Origin: GCA-2733415 sp964276095
GTDB lineage: Bacteria > Bacteroidota > Bacteroidia > Flavobacteriales > Flavobacteriaceae
Reading direction: 5' to 3'
DNA: 64,000 bases
NCBI GenBank assembly: GCA_964276095.1
Contig: CAXYDR010000001.1
Location: 620,001 to 684,000, forward strand
The notes beneath the pieces were generated by a model. The model did no database searches, was not told the DNA's origin, and saw only the letters and a program-made list of their open reading frames with translations. This document shows, piece by piece, positions 26,105-35,564 of this stretch. Made by a program: the position numbers and the translations under genes. The number at the start of each line of letters is the position of its first letter. Position 1 is the stretch's first letter.

Positions 26105-26698
26105 ATGAAAACTTTACTATATATATTCATAATAACACCTTTCTTTCTCTTTTCGCAAGTAGGAATTAATACTACAATACCACAAGAAACATTACATGTT
26201 GCAGGAACACTACGGGTAACTAATACAACTACAGAAATCCCTACTAAATTAACTGGGATGGATTCTAATGGGACTATGACAGATGTTGTTATTGGTACTA
26301 ACCTTCAATTATCTGGAAATGTGTTAAATGCTAGTGGCTCGGGTTTTTATTTTGCTGCTACAAAATCATTACCTGGTGGAAGCTCAGGGGAGGAATATAA
26401 TAATCTTGATTTAGATTTATTAGTAACGAATATTGATAGAACTTTATTTAGGCTGACAGATAGAACAGCAGGATATGAAATAACAGGTATTGCTGGAGGT
26501 ACAAACGGAAGGGACATCGTTTTATTTAATGTATCAACAAGTAATTTAAAAATTTACGACGAGGATATACGATCAATAGCAACAAACAGGATCATTACTC
26601 TGAAAGGAGGTTTTGTTGGAACTTCTGGACAGGGTACTGCAGAGCTTGTTTATGACGGTGCATTAAATAGATGGATACTGATTGCATTTAGAGATTAA
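26105..26698 (+). CDS. Secreted protein with VGINTT-type surface-protein start
   Basis: 197 residues from the ATG at 26105, chosen because it gives a signal peptide (MKTLLYIFIITPFFLFSQ) directly followed by VGINTTIPQETLHVAGTLRV. That VGI(G/N)T..P...L pattern after the signal is common in Bacteroidota surface proteins related to phage tail-fibre head regions. The longer frame from 25985 begins in AT-rich non-coding sequence and lacks a signal. The rest is beta-rich with GTNGRDIVLFNVSTS. No sorting domain is visible. It is followed 30 bases later by a related longer protein. Confidence 0.75.
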   Translation: MKTLLYIFIITPFFLFSQVGINTTIPQETLHVAGTLRVTNTTTEIPTKLTGMDSNGTMTDVVIGTNLQLSGNVLNASGSGFYFAATKSLPGGSSGEEYNNLDLDLLVTNIDRTLFRLTDRTAGYEITGIAGGTNGRDIVLFNVSTSNLKIYDEDIRSIATNRIITLKGGFVGTSGQGTAELVYDGALNRWILIAFRD

Positions 26699-26728
26699 AA
26701 AAAAATATCATTAAAAAAAAACATTAAT

Positions 26729-27952
26729 ATGAGCTATTTAAAATTAAACATACTTAGTATTCTTTTTGTGATTGGAAGTTTAACTTCTTTCGCACAAGTA
26801 GGGATAGGAAATACTGATCCAAAAGCAAGTTTAGATATTTCTGTATCAGACCCTGCAAATCCAAATTCAAATGAGGGGCTATTGGTTCCAAGAATTACTA
26901 GTTTTCCTGTAGTAGATCCAGCTTTATCGCAACAAGGAATGTTGGTTTTTATGAATAACGATGCTGCGTATGCTGGAAAAGGATTTTACTATTGGGATAT
27001 GCCAAGTGTAAAATGGCTTCCTTTAGGAGAAAACAAATGGAGAGAAGGTGTTAATGGAAGTGGTGACGGTTTAATTTACGCAGTTGCAGCAGATGCCAAT
27101 GGAACAAAGGTAGTTGTTAAAGATGATGGTTTTGTAGGAATGGGTACTGATGATCCTTCAGCAGAACTACATGTAGTAGGTATAAGAAGTACAGTAGGAA
27201 CAGATGTGGAGTTGACAATAGAAAATTCAACATCTGAAGCAGAACTACGTTTAATACCTGGTGGAGTTGGTAGTTCAGAGTATACTTTTGTAGCTAATGA
27301 CAACGCTACTGATGGTTTAACTATTTATGAAGGTGCTAATGAACGTGTTCAAATAAAGTCAGGTGGTGATTTGCGAATAGATGAATTAAGAAGCTCTGAA
27401 AATGCAGGTATTGTATATCCAGCTTCTGTGTATGTTGAGGCGGATGGGACATTAAAAGTGAAAACAGCTTATAGTAGATTGGATGATTTAAAGGTAAATG
27501 CTACAAATTTTGTTTTTGCAATTAAAGATTATGCAGAGTCAAAGTTAGCAAATGGGACTGATACTTCTGATGCTCTTTATACATACACATTAACACCTAC
27601 ACAAGATGTTTTGTTAGAAATTAGTTATCATGTTGCTGTAAATTTTACAAAATATGGTAGCACAACACTACCTATAGATAAAAACCACAATACTAAATTA
27701 TATGGAGCAATAGTTAAACTTAATGGAGTTGATTATGTAACTAAATCAGGAAGTTTTATTGGTAATGATGGTTTGAATGGTGCTTTTATTGCTTCGGATC
27801 ATTTATATATTCCTTTAGTAGCAGACGGTAGTACATATAATATTGCTATCCATGGGATTGTTAAGAATGATAGTGGCGATACATCGGCAGGGATAAGAGC
27901 CACTTTTGGAGGTGATGTTAGGGATCGTTTACAAATTATGGAACATAAATAA
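26729..27952 (+). CDS. Secreted surface protein, first tandem paralogue
   Basis: 407 residues with a signal (about 1-22, ending TSFAQ) and then VGIGNTDPKASLDI, the start typical of Bacteroidota surface fibres. The middle contains FYYWD, LHVVGIRS and PGGVGSSEYTFVAND. The last 170 residues (from YSRLDDLKV) are clearly homologous to the next gene, including LLEISYHV, DGLNGAF, SDHLYIPLVADGSTY and FGGDVRDRLQI. No CHU_C or Por sorting tail is seen. Function is unknown; adhesion or a surface coat is possible. It is 40 bases upstream of its paralogue on the same strand. Confidence 0.8.
   Translation: MSYLKLNILSILFVIGSLTSFAQVGIGNTDPKASLDISVSDPANPNSNEGLLVPRITSFPVVDPALSQQGMLVFMNNDAAYAGKGFYYWDMPSVKWLPLGENKWREGVNGSGDGLIYAVAADANGTKVVVKDDGFVGMGTDDPSAELHVVGIRSTVGTDVELTIENSTSEAELRLIPGGVGSSEYTFVANDNATDGLTIYEGANERVQIKSGGDLRIDELRSSENAGIVYPASVYVEADGTLKVKTAYSRLDDLKVNATNFVFAIKDYAESKLANGTDTSDALYTYTLTPTQDVLLEISYHVAVNFTKYGSTTLPIDKNHNTKLYGAIVKLNGVDYVTKSGSFIGNDGLNGAFIASDHLYIPLVADGSTYNIAIHGIVKNDSGDTSAGIRATFGGDVRDRLQIMEHK
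27596..27635 (+). repeat. 40-base identical segment shared by tandem paralogues, copy 1
   Basis: This 40-base stretch recurs without mismatch at 28841-28880 in the next gene, while the flanks are only partly alike. It encodes PTQDVLLEISYHV in both proteins. Confidence 0.85.
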
Positions 27953-27991
27953 TAAAGTAGGTAGTCTATTTTTAACCAAAAAAAATAAACA

Positions 27992-29197
27992 ATGAAAAAC
28001 ATAATTATCACTATAGTTTTTTTGAGTACGATGTGCACCTCTGCTCAAATTGGAATTTTTAATACCAGCCCACAAGCTGTACTAGATGTGGCTGCAACAA
28101 ACATGATAAGTCCAAGTTCAGAAGAGGGTGTGTTGATTCCGCGTTTAACTTCTTTTCCTGCAACTGATCCTGGTTTAGCACAAAATGCAATGTTGATTTA
28201 TATGGATAATATCGCTACTCCTTTAGGGGAGGGATTCTATTATTGGGATGCAATACCAAAAATATGGATTAAAATTGGTGCTTCCGTTTGGGGAGCAGGA
28301 ACAAATGCTGCTACTGATCCTTTAATATATCCATTGAGTTGCGCTACTACAGATATAGTGATAGAAGATTCTGGTTTTGTAGGTTTTGGTACAAACAATC
28401 CAGACAGTGAGTTGCATATTACCAGTGATAGAGTAAAAGTAATTCCAAATATTTCGCCTGAGTTTATTGTTGAAAATACTAGTGATGATGTTGAAGTTGA
28501 ATTAATACCTGGTGGGTTAGGAAGTTCAAGTTATGTATTATCGGCTAGTTCAAGTGTTGGAGAAGGATTAAATATTTTTGAAAACAATTCAGAAGAAATT
28601 CAACTGAAACAAGGAGGGGATTTTAGAGTAGCTAATTTGGAAACTGCTCAGAATATAGGTATTGTTTATCCAGCAGCTTTATATGCAGAGTCTGATGGAA
28701 CAGTACAAGTAAAAACTCCGTATAGTAGATTAGATGATTTAAAAGTTAATGAAAAGAACTTTTCTAGTTTTGAAATGTGTGAAACTATTACTGTTAATGA
28801 GATGGTTTATTCAACATCATTTTATTCGTATTCAGCTACGCCTACACAAGATGTTTTGTTAGAAATTAGTTATCATGTTGGCGCCTCAATTACTGCTTTT
28901 GGTGGAGGTATACCAGATTCCGGTGATACTAGACATAATAGTAAAATATATGGTATTGTATTACGAGTTAATGGAATAGATTTTACTACAATAACGGAGC
29001 GTATGATTAGTAATGAAGGGTTAAATGGTTATTTTCACTTGTCTGATCATATCTTTATTCCTTTGGTTGCTGATGGGACTACTTATATTGTAACACTACA
29101 TGGTTTAGTGCAGAATGATGTAGATACAGATGCTGGAATACGCGGAGAATTTGGAGGCAATGTGGATGATAGAATTCAAATTTTAGAAAAATTATAA
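27992..29197 (+). CDS. Secreted surface protein, second tandem paralogue
   Basis: 401 residues, signal ending CTSAQ then IGIFNTSPQAVLDVAA. It shares its domain order with the previous gene: GEGFYYWDAIPKIW, VGFGTNNPDSELHI, PGGLGSSSYVL, YSRLDDLKV, LLEISYHV, SDHIFIPLVADGTTY and FGGNVDDRIQI. A 40-base stretch is identical in the two genes (27596-27635 and 28841-28880), pointing to tandem duplication followed by divergence or gene conversion. It ends the cluster, followed by a clear terminator. Confidence 0.8.
   Translation: MKNIIITIVFLSTMCTSAQIGIFNTSPQAVLDVAATNMISPSSEEGVLIPRLTSFPATDPGLAQNAMLIYMDNIATPLGEGFYYWDAIPKIWIKIGASVWGAGTNAATDPLIYPLSCATTDIVIEDSGFVGFGTNNPDSELHITSDRVKVIPNISPEFIVENTSDDVEVELIPGGLGSSSYVLSASSSVGEGLNIFENNSEEIQLKQGGDFRVANLETAQNIGIVYPAALYAESDGTVQVKTPYSRLDDLKVNEKNFSSFEMCETITVNEMVYSTSFYSYSATPTQDVLLEISYHVGASITAFGGGIPDSGDTRHNSKIYGIVLRVNGIDFTTITERMISNEGLNGYFHLSDHIFIPLVADGTTYIVTLHGLVQNDVDTDAGIRGEFGGNVDDRIQILEKL
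28841..28880 (+). repeat. 40-base identical segment shared by tandem paralogues, copy 2
   Basis: Second copy of the 40-base identity found at 27596-27635; same reading frame and same encoded peptide. Copies are 1,245 bases apart. Confidence 0.85.
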
Positions 29198-29254
29198 AAA
29201 ATTATTATTGATTTGATGTTTAATGTTGCTATTTAATATAGAGCAATAATAATG

Positions 29255-29287
29255 AAAAAGTCCGCTTATATTATAAGCGGACTTTTT
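29255..29287 (+). terminator. Strong terminator after the surface-protein cluster
   Basis: Arms 29255-29270 and 29272-29287 are exact inverted repeats (core GTCCGCTTATA), preceded by A-tract and followed by a T-tract. It separates the surface-protein genes from the GH3 gene. Confidence 0.92.
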
Positions 29288-29436
29288 TTATGAATTTTTT
29301 CTTAATAAACTTGTTGATATTCAATTCTGAAACTCTTTTTTCTCAATTCTAAAAATACTATCTTTCCTAAAAATCTTAAGCTGCCTTGAGGTAGTTTGGT
29401 ATGGTTTTTTATAGTAGTTAGAAAAGGAAGGACTTT

Positions 29437-32382
29437 ATGCAGTACAGAATAGTTTTATTAGCGCTTATAATCAGTAAATTAGGGTTTTCGCAAGAGATAC
29501 ACCCATTACATACTATGCATGCTGAAGCACAAGAAAATTGGGTGGAAGTTACATATAATGAAATGACCTTAGATGAAAAAATTGGTCAGTTGTTTATTGC
29601 TGATGTTTGGTCAGGTAAAGAAAAACTACATACTGATAAAATTAAAAAGCTAATACAAGAAAATCATATTGGTGGAGTAATGTTTTCTAAAGGTGGGCCT
29701 TATCGTCAAGCAAAATTGACAAACGAATACCAAGCACTTTCAAAAACAAAATTATTAATTACTCAAGATGCTGAATGGGGACTAAGTATGCGCTTAGATT
29801 CAACTTATGCTTTTCCTTGGAATATGACCTTAGGAGCAATTAAAGATGATAAGCTAGTAGAAGAAGTTGGTAAACGTATTGGAGAACATTGTAATCGTGT
29901 AGGAGTACATATGAATTTTGCTCCAGATATAGATATTAATACTAACCCGAATAACCCAATAATTGGAAACCGTTCTTTTGGAGAAGATAAAATAAATGTA
30001 GCTAATAAAGGTGTCGCATTTATGAAAGGTATGGCTTCGGCTAATGTATTAGGTTCTGCGAAGCATTTTCCAGGACATGGGGATACTTCTCAGGATTCTC
30101 ATAAAACATTACCAACTATTGATTTTTCTGCAGAACGTATTGAAAATGTGGAGTTGTATCCATTTCGTAAAATTATAGAAGCTGGTGTGGCCAGTATTAT
30201 GGTAGCACATTTAGATATCCCTAGCTTAGGAACTAAAACGGGTAGGCCATCTTCCTTGTCAAAAAAAATTGTTACAGATTTATTAAAAGATAAATTAGGA
30301 TATAAAGGGTTGATTTTTACAGATGCCTTAAACATGAAAGGTGCATCTAATTATAAAGAACCTGGAGATGTTGATGTAGCTGCTTTTTTAGCAGGAAATG
30401 ATATTTTACTAATTTCTGAAAATATTCCCAAAGCTGTAGCTAAAATTAAAAGAGCCTACGAGAAAAATAAAATAACTGAAGAACGTTTAGCACATTCAGT
30501 TAAGAAGATTTTAATGGCGAAATATAAAGTAGGATTGAATAACTATAAACCTGTTGTTTTAGAAAATATTTATTCAGATTTAAATACACGATCTAATGAT
30601 TTATTATATACTAAATTAATAGAGAATGCAATAACAGTAGTGAAAAATGAATCGGATATTTTACCAATAAACGACTTAGCAACTACTAATATTGCTTACG
30701 TGAAATTTGGAGAAGATAATCATACTCCTTATTTAAATAAATTAAAGCAATTTGCTAAAGTTACAGAAGTAAAAGCAACTCATTTAGACGAAATAATTAC
30801 AAAACTAAATGGATATAATTTGGTTATAATTGGTGTTCATAAATCAAATGCGAACCCATGGAAATCGTATAAGTTAAAAGATAAAGAGTTGACTTGGATG
30901 TATGAAATTGCTAGAACGAATAGGGTTGTTTTAAATGTTTTCACAAGGCCTTATGCTTTATTGGATTTAAAAACAACTACAAATTTTGAATCAGTTGTAG
31001 TATCATATCAAAATAGTAAAATAGCTCAAGAAAAATCTGCAGAAGCATTGTTTGGAGCTATTGATGTAAAAGGAATTTTACCTGTAAGTTCAAATGAAGT
31101 GTTTCCTGTAAATACTTCTATTAATTTAGTTAAAACAAATAGACTAGGATATGATTACCCAGAAAATCATGGGTTAGATTTAGACAAGTTCAAAAAAATT
31201 GATTCAATTGTAAATTATGCTATTCAAGAAAAAATGACTCCAGGTGTACAGTTATTGGTAGCTAAAGGAGGAAAAATAGTTTATAATAAAAACTATGGTT
31301 ATCATACGTATTCAAATAAACTAAAAGTAAGTGATAGTACTTTATATGATGTTGCTTCTCTTACAAAAATATTATCCACGTTGCCTCTAATGATGGAGTT
31401 AGAAGAGAATGGTGTAGTTGGTTTAAATTCAAGGTTGGGAACAATGATTCCTGAATTAGCATCGTCAAATAAAAAAAACATAACAGTGAAGCAAATGCTG
31501 TCGCATTATGCACGTTTAAAAGCATGGATTCCTTTTTATAAAAGAACGCTTGATAGTGTCACTCAAAAACCTTTAGAAGAAATTTATAGTAAAAAAAAAT
31601 CAGAAGTTTTTCCGTATCAAGTTGCTGAAAATTTATACATAAGTAAAGTATATCAGGATTCAATTTTTAATAGAATAAAGGATACAGACTTGCGTAAGAA
31701 ATGGAAGTATAAGTATAGTGATTTGCCCTATTATATTTTAAAAAAATACATTGAAACTCATTATAAAACAGGTTTAGATGAATTAATTCAGAATAGATTT
31801 TATAAACCTTTAGGATTAAGTGCTACTTATAATCCGTTAAAGAAGTACCCATTAAGCCAAATTACGCCAACAGAAGAAGATTCTTATTTTAGGTATCAAA
31901 AAGTACAAGGATACGTACATGATATGGGAGCCGCTATGCAAAATGGTGTAGGAGGTCATGCAGGAGTTTTTGCAACTGCTACTGATGTTGCTAAAATTAT
32001 GCAAATGTATATTCAAGGTGGAAATTATGGCGGTAAGGAATACTTAAAAACTTCGACAGTTAATAAGTTTAATACTTGTTACTACTGTAATATAGATGTG
32101 AGAAGAGGAGTAGGTTTTGACAAACCCCAATTAGGAGAGGTTGGTCCAACTTGTGATTGTGTGCCAATGAGTAGTTTTGGTCACTCTGGTTTTACAGGAA
32201 CTTTTACATGGGCTGATCCTGAAAATGAGTTAGTATATGTATTTATGTCAAACAGAACTTTTCCTGACGCAACAAATTTTAAGTTAGTACGTCAAGATAT
32301 TAGATCAGAAATACAGCGTGTAATTTATAGTGCATTAGAAATTGATGTGCCAAAAGTTGCAGATAGTACTGTTGTAAAATAA
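29437..32382 (+). CDS. Exported GH3 beta-N-acetylhexosaminidase fused to a serine hydrolase (beta-lactamase fold)
   Basis: 981 residues with a signal (about 1-19). Residues about 35-380 are a glycoside hydrolase family 3 domain of the NagZ type: GSAKHFPGHGDTSQDSH (about 207-223) and the nucleophile Asp in IFTDALNMKGA. Then comes a GH3 C-terminal-like domain and, from about 590, a class C beta-lactamase/serine hydrolase domain with SLTK (catalytic Ser and Lys), YSD and GHSGFTGT. It probably trims peptidoglycan fragments or amino-sugar glycans and related peptide bonds in the periplasm. A purine tract AAGGAAGG (29424-29431) lies 5 bases before the ATG, unlike most genes here. bshA follows 57 bases downstream. 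Confidence 0.9.
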   Translation: MQYRIVLLALIISKLGFSQEIHPLHTMHAEAQENWVEVTYNEMTLDEKIGQLFIADVWSGKEKLHTDKIKKLIQENHIGGVMFSKGGPYRQAKLTNEYQALSKTKLLITQDAEWGLSMRLDSTYAFPWNMTLGAIKDDKLVEEVGKRIGEHCNRVGVHMNFAPDIDINTNPNNPIIGNRSFGEDKINVANKGVAFMKGMASANVLGSAKHFPGHGDTSQDSHKTLPTIDFSAERIENVELYPFRKIIEAGVASIMVAHLDIPSLGTKTGRPSSLSKKIVTDLLKDKLGYKGLIFTDALNMKGASNYKEPGDVDVAAFLAGNDILLISENIPKAVAKIKRAYEKNKITEERLAHSVKKILMAKYKVGLNNYKPVVLENIYSDLNTRSNDLLYTKLIENAITVVKNESDILPINDLATTNIAYVKFGEDNHTPYLNKLKQFAKVTEVKATHLDEIITKLNGYNLVIIGVHKSNANPWKSYKLKDKELTWMYEIARTNRVVLNVFTRPYALLDLKTTTNFESVVVSYQNSKIAQEKSAEALFGAIDVKGILPVSSNEVFPVNTSINLVKTNRLGYDYPENHGLDLDKFKKIDSIVNYAIQEKMTPGVQLLVAKGGKIVYNKNYGYHTYSNKLKVSDSTLYDVASLTKILSTLPLMMELEENGVVGLNSRLGTMIPELASSNKKNITVKQMLSHYARLKAWIPFYKRTLDSVTQKPLEEIYSKKKSEVFPYQVAENLYISKVYQDSIFNRIKDTDLRKKWKYKYSDLPYYILKKYIETHYKTGLDELIQNRFYKPLGLSATYNPLKKYPLSQITPTEEDSYFRYQKVQGYVHDMGAAMQNGVGGHAGVFATATDVAKIMQMYIQGGNYGGKEYLKTSTVNKFNTCYYCNIDVRRGVGFDKPQLGEVGPTCDCVPMSSFGHSGFTGTFTWADPENELVYVFMSNRTFPDATNFKLVRQDIRSEIQRVIYSALEIDVPKVADSTVVK

Positions 32383-32388
32383 TAGAAA

Positions 32389-32424
32389 AAACTAAATCAG
32401 CTATAGCCAAATGGCTAATAGTTT
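32389..32424 (+). other. Bulged hairpin between the GH3 gene and bshA
   Basis: CTATAGCC (32401-32408) pairs with GGCTAATAG (32413-32421) around an AAAT loop with one bulged A; outer AAACTA/TAGTTT can also pair. There is no long T-tract, so it may be a weak terminator or a processing site in the intergenic leader of bshA. Confidence 0.35.
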
Positions 32425-32439
32425 AAAGCATATAATTTA

Positions 32440-33564
32440 ATGAAAATAGCCATTGTTTGTTACCCGACATTTGGAGGAAGTGGAGTAGTAGCTACTGAGC
32501 TTGGAATAGCGTTATCAAAAAGAGGTCATGAAATACATTTCATCACCTATAAACAACCAGTACGGTTAGATTTATTAGGTGGTACTATTCATTTTCATGA
32601 AGTATTTGTTCCCGAGTATCCTTTGTTTCATTACCAGCCTTATGAATTGGCTTTGTCTAGTAAGTTGGTAGATACAGTAAAATTATATGGTATTGAAGTG
32701 TTGCATGTACATTATGCAATTCCTCATGCCTATGCAGCATATATGGCTAAGCAAATGTTAGCAGTAGAAGGGATTCATATTCCTATTGTAACAACGTTAC
32801 ACGGTACTGATATTACATTAGTTGGTAGTCATCCATTTTATAAACCTGCAGTTACTTTTAGTATTAATGCATCTGATGTAGTAACATCTGTTTCTCAAAG
32901 TTTAAAAGATGACACTTTGCGTTTGTTTGATATAACTAATGAAATAAATGTAATACCTAACTTTATTGATGTTCAAAAATATGAAGAAGCTAAATTAGCA
33001 GAATGTCAACGTCATCTATTAGCTAATATATCTGAACGTATTGTAACTCATGTGAGTAATTTCAGGAAAGTAAAGCGTATTGATGATGTAGTAAAAGTAT
33101 TCTATAGAATTCAAAAACAAATACCTTCAAAACTTGTTATGGTTGGTGACGGTCCTGAGCTTGAAGCCGCTGAACAATTGGTTAGAGATCTTGGAATTGA
33201 AGAAAAAGTAATTTTTCTTGGAAAGAGTAATGAGGTAGATAAAATTTTATGTTTTTCTGATTTGTTTTTATTGCCTTCTGAAACAGAAAGCTTCGGATTG
33301 GCAGCTTTAGAAGCTATGGCTTCAGGAGTACCGGTGATTTCAAGTAATACTGGTGGAATACCAGAGGTAAATATTGATGGAGTTTCAGGATATTTAGCTA
33401 ATGTAGGGGATGTTGATACTATGGGAGCAAAAGCAATAGAAATACTTCAAAATGATGAGGTATTATCTCAATTTAAACAGAATGCTAAAATAGTAGCGAA
33501 AAAATTTGATTTAGATGCTATCGTTGGTAATTATGAGCAGTTATATGTAAATGCAATAAAATAA
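32440..33564 (+). CDS. bshA: N-acetyl-alpha-D-glucosaminyl L-malate synthase
   Basis: 374 residues. The glycosyltransferase family 4 start KIAIVCYPTFGGSGVVATELG is diagnostic of BshA; HVHYAIPHAYAAY and LHGTDITLVG follow, and the C-terminal EX7E region reads ETESFGLAALEAMASGVPVI. BshA joins UDP-GlcNAc to L-malate, the first step of bacillithiol synthesis; BshB and BshC are not in the window. It is flanked by the GH3 gene and, 6 bases downstream, the PrcB-domain lipoprotein gene. Confidence 0.97.
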   Translation: MKIAIVCYPTFGGSGVVATELGIALSKRGHEIHFITYKQPVRLDLLGGTIHFHEVFVPEYPLFHYQPYELALSSKLVDTVKLYGIEVLHVHYAIPHAYAAYMAKQMLAVEGIHIPIVTTLHGTDITLVGSHPFYKPAVTFSINASDVVTSVSQSLKDDTLRLFDITNEINVIPNFIDVQKYEEAKLAECQRHLLANISERIVTHVSNFRKVKRIDDVVKVFYRIQKQIPSKLVMVGDGPELEAAEQLVRDLGIEEKVIFLGKSNEVDKILCFSDLFLLPSETESFGLAALEAMASGVPVISSNTGGIPEVNIDGVSGYLANVGDVDTMGAKAIEILQNDEVLSQFKQNAKIVAKKFDLDAIVGNYEQLYVNAIK

Positions 33565-33570
33565 TAAAAG

Positions 33571-34032
33571 ATGAAATTAGGTGTGTTATTGTTTGGAATA
33601 TTACTTGGTTGTACTTCTTCTAAAAAGATGGAAAGCTCTATGAAAAATAGTAATGAAAAGACTCAAGTATTATTTGAAGTATTGGTGGAAGATCAAGTTG
33701 GTGGTTTTGTAAAAGAAGAAACACGTGTTATTCGTGATCGTAAAGGTTTATTAGAAGTTTATGGTTATGTAAATAGAATTAGAAAACCAGGTTTCTCAAT
33801 ACCAAAGATTGACTTTTCTAAGGAAACTATAGTTGCAGTTTTTATGGGAGAAAAAACTACTGGTGGCTTTTCTGTTAGTATTGAAAGTATAAAAGAAGAT
33901 AAAGAAAAACTAACAGTTCAAATTAAGGAAACAAAACCAAGTCCAACAGACATGGTTACAATGGTTATTACCCAGCCATTTTGTTTCGTAAAAATAAACA
34001 GTGTAGGTAAAGAATTTACTTTTGTTAAGTAA
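33571..34032 (+). CDS. PrcB-domain lipoprotein
   Basis: 153 residues with a lipoprotein signal (MKLGVLLFGILLGC, lipobox LLGC). The second half (VFMGEKTTGGFSVSI to KPSPTDMVTMVITQPFCFVKI) matches the PrcB C-terminal domain family, first described in the Treponema dentilisin complex as a protease-complex subunit. No protease gene is adjacent here, so its partner is unknown. It lies 6 bases after bshA and ends before a terminator. Confidence 0.8.
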   Translation: MKLGVLLFGILLGCTSSKKMESSMKNSNEKTQVLFEVLVEDQVGGFVKEETRVIRDRKGLLEVYGYVNRIRKPGFSIPKIDFSKETIVAVFMGEKTTGGFSVSIESIKEDKEKLTVQIKETKPSPTDMVTMVITQPFCFVKINSVGKEFTFVK

Positions 34033-34141
34033 GCATTTTATTTCATACAAAAATTTGTTATTGAATATCAAGTCGCAATCCAATAGTGTACCCTGCTATT
34101 TATTGCACGTTGAAAAAAACAAACACATAAAGTAATAATAA

Positions 34142-34180
34142 AAAAGCAAGAGCCTATCAATATGATAAGCTCTTGCTTTT
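34142..34180. terminator. Bidirectional terminator between prcB-like and beta-barrel genes
   Basis: Outer arms AAAAGCAAGAGC (34142-34153) and GCTCTTGCTTTT (34169-34180) are exact complements, with an inner TATCA/TGATA stem. A-tract and T-tract flank both sides, and the neighbouring genes converge on it. Confidence 0.9.
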
Positions 34181-34199
34181 ATAAATATGTGTTTATAAT

Positions 34200-34691
34200 T
34201 TAAAATGTATATCTAGCTCCTAATGCAATATCAAGATCTAATCCATCATTATAATCTTTACTGAATCCCAATTCTGGTCTAACATCTAAAGAAAGTAATA
34301 GTGGAAAATCAAATACATATTCAATTCCTATGTCTCCTGCTGCAAAGATAAATGTACCATTATCCTTGAATTTTGAGCCACCATTATTAAATTCGTGTTT
34401 CCAACTACCAATTCCACCACCAACACCTGCGTACCAGTTAAAATTGTTTTGTATTTCCCAAACAAATTGATATAGTCCTGTTAATTTAAAAGCATCAACA
34501 TTTTTGGAACTTCTCCATCCTAAATCTATTTCAACTCTATTATTACCAGATAGTCCATGTTGGTATGAAATTTCTGTACCAAATCCATCATTTGATCCTA
34601 AACGTAATCCAATTGCATGATCAGCAATTTCTTGAGCATTAGCAAAAAAACTAAAGCATAAAATAAATATTAATAAAGATAATTTTTTCAT
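34200..34691 (-). CDS. Small outer membrane beta-barrel protein
   Basis: 163 residues with a clear signal (MKKLSLLIFILCFSFFANAQ). The mature part alternates polar and hydrophobic residues in short strands (IGLRLGSNDGFGTEISYQ, VEIDLGWRS, WYAGVGGGIGSW) and ends in the aromatic LGARYTF, the pattern of an 8-strand outer membrane barrel. No enzymatic sites are seen. It is transcribed toward a shared terminator and lies about 43 bases downstream of the DUF1338 gene on the same strand. Confidence 0.8.
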   Translation of the reverse strand: MKKLSLLIFILCFSFFANAQEIADHAIGLRLGSNDGFGTEISYQHGLSGNNRVEIDLGWRSSKNVDAFKLTGLYQFVWEIQNNFNWYAGVGGGIGSWKHEFNNGGSKFKDNGTFIFAAGDIGIEYVFDFPLLLSLDVRPELGFSKDYNDGLDLDIALGARYTF

Positions 34692-34734
34692 AAAATAAAT
34701 ATTTAGTTAAATTCAAAAAACTAATATAATAATT

Positions 34735-35544
34735 TTAATTTAACAACATATCAGTACTTTCAAATATTTTATCTGCAGAGTTAGCGATAAAACCTTTAAA
34801 AAATTCACCGTTAGCCATTTGATGCCTGAATGCAAACTCATAATAGCAAGAAGTAATTTCTTTTGGTCCTTCTTCAAATTCTACAATAAACTTATCAGCT
34901 AAAATACTAGATTGCTCTAAAAATTCTTCAGGTGTTCCTTTAATTTCTCCTCCAGAAGCATTCAATTCAAAGCCATTTTCTTTTAAAAAATTATTTACTT
35001 CAATAATAGTATCAAAAGTATCTAATTTATTAATGTCTACAGTAAAGTGATTAGAACAGAATCCGTTTACATATAACCAAGCCGCGTATTCTGACTCGTT
35101 TAATAAAGTGTTGTATAATTCGAAATTAGGAGTATCCCATAAACGACCTTTAAAAACTAATTCTTCAGCAGAAACAGTATCAAAATCAACAGTATTCAAA
35201 GTGTTATTTACAATAGATTGTAGTTCTGTAGATAATTCTGAAGTTAACAACTGGCTAATAAATACTAATGGTGCATTTTTGTCGGTTTTATGAGCAAAAT
35301 GCTTTGCGTATAACTTCTTTTTCTCAAAATGATAATCAGCAACATACTCATAACCATTATTAAGGAATGTAGTAGCTAATACATCAATATTTACCCTTGG
35401 GTCGTCAAAAGTTCTAAAAGCAACGTGGTCGTTAGCAATAGTGCTGTTCCCTTGTGCTTCCAATAAATCCTTTACCTTTTGTGCAGAAGGAGTACGATCA
35501 GTATACTCATTCCATAATTGATTAAATAATTCTGTTGTTGTCAT
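34735..35544 (-). CDS. DUF1338 protein, likely 2-oxoadipate dioxygenase/decarboxylase-like
   Basis: 269 residues, a short form of the DUF1338 (YdcJ/HglS) family. A His and Arg four residues apart (NDHVAFRTF, H40 and R44), a second His in CSNHFTVD (H166) and a late Glu in CYYEFAFRH suit the iron-binding His-His-Glu set and the substrate Arg known for HglS, which turns 2-oxoadipate into D-2-hydroxyglutarate. I matched these by eye. It is divergent from an Lrp regulator and a FAD/Fe-S oxidase gene of the D-lactate/D-2-hydroxyglutarate type, which supports a lysine-degradation role. A TAATTTTG box lies just upstream. Confidence 0.8.
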   Translation of the reverse strand: MTTTELFNQLWNEYTDRTPSAQKVKDLLEAQGNSTIANDHVAFRTFDDPRVNIDVLATTFLNNGYEYVADYHFEKKKLYAKHFAHKTDKNAPLVFISQLLTSELSTELQSIVNNTLNTVDFDTVSAEELVFKGRLWDTPNFELYNTLLNESEYAAWLYVNGFCSNHFTVDINKLDTFDTIIEVNNFLKENGFELNASGGEIKGTPEEFLEQSSILADKFIVEFEEGPKEITSCYYEFAFRHQMANGEFFKGFIANSADKIFESTDMLLN

Positions 35545-35564
35545 GATTGTTGTTATTTACATTG

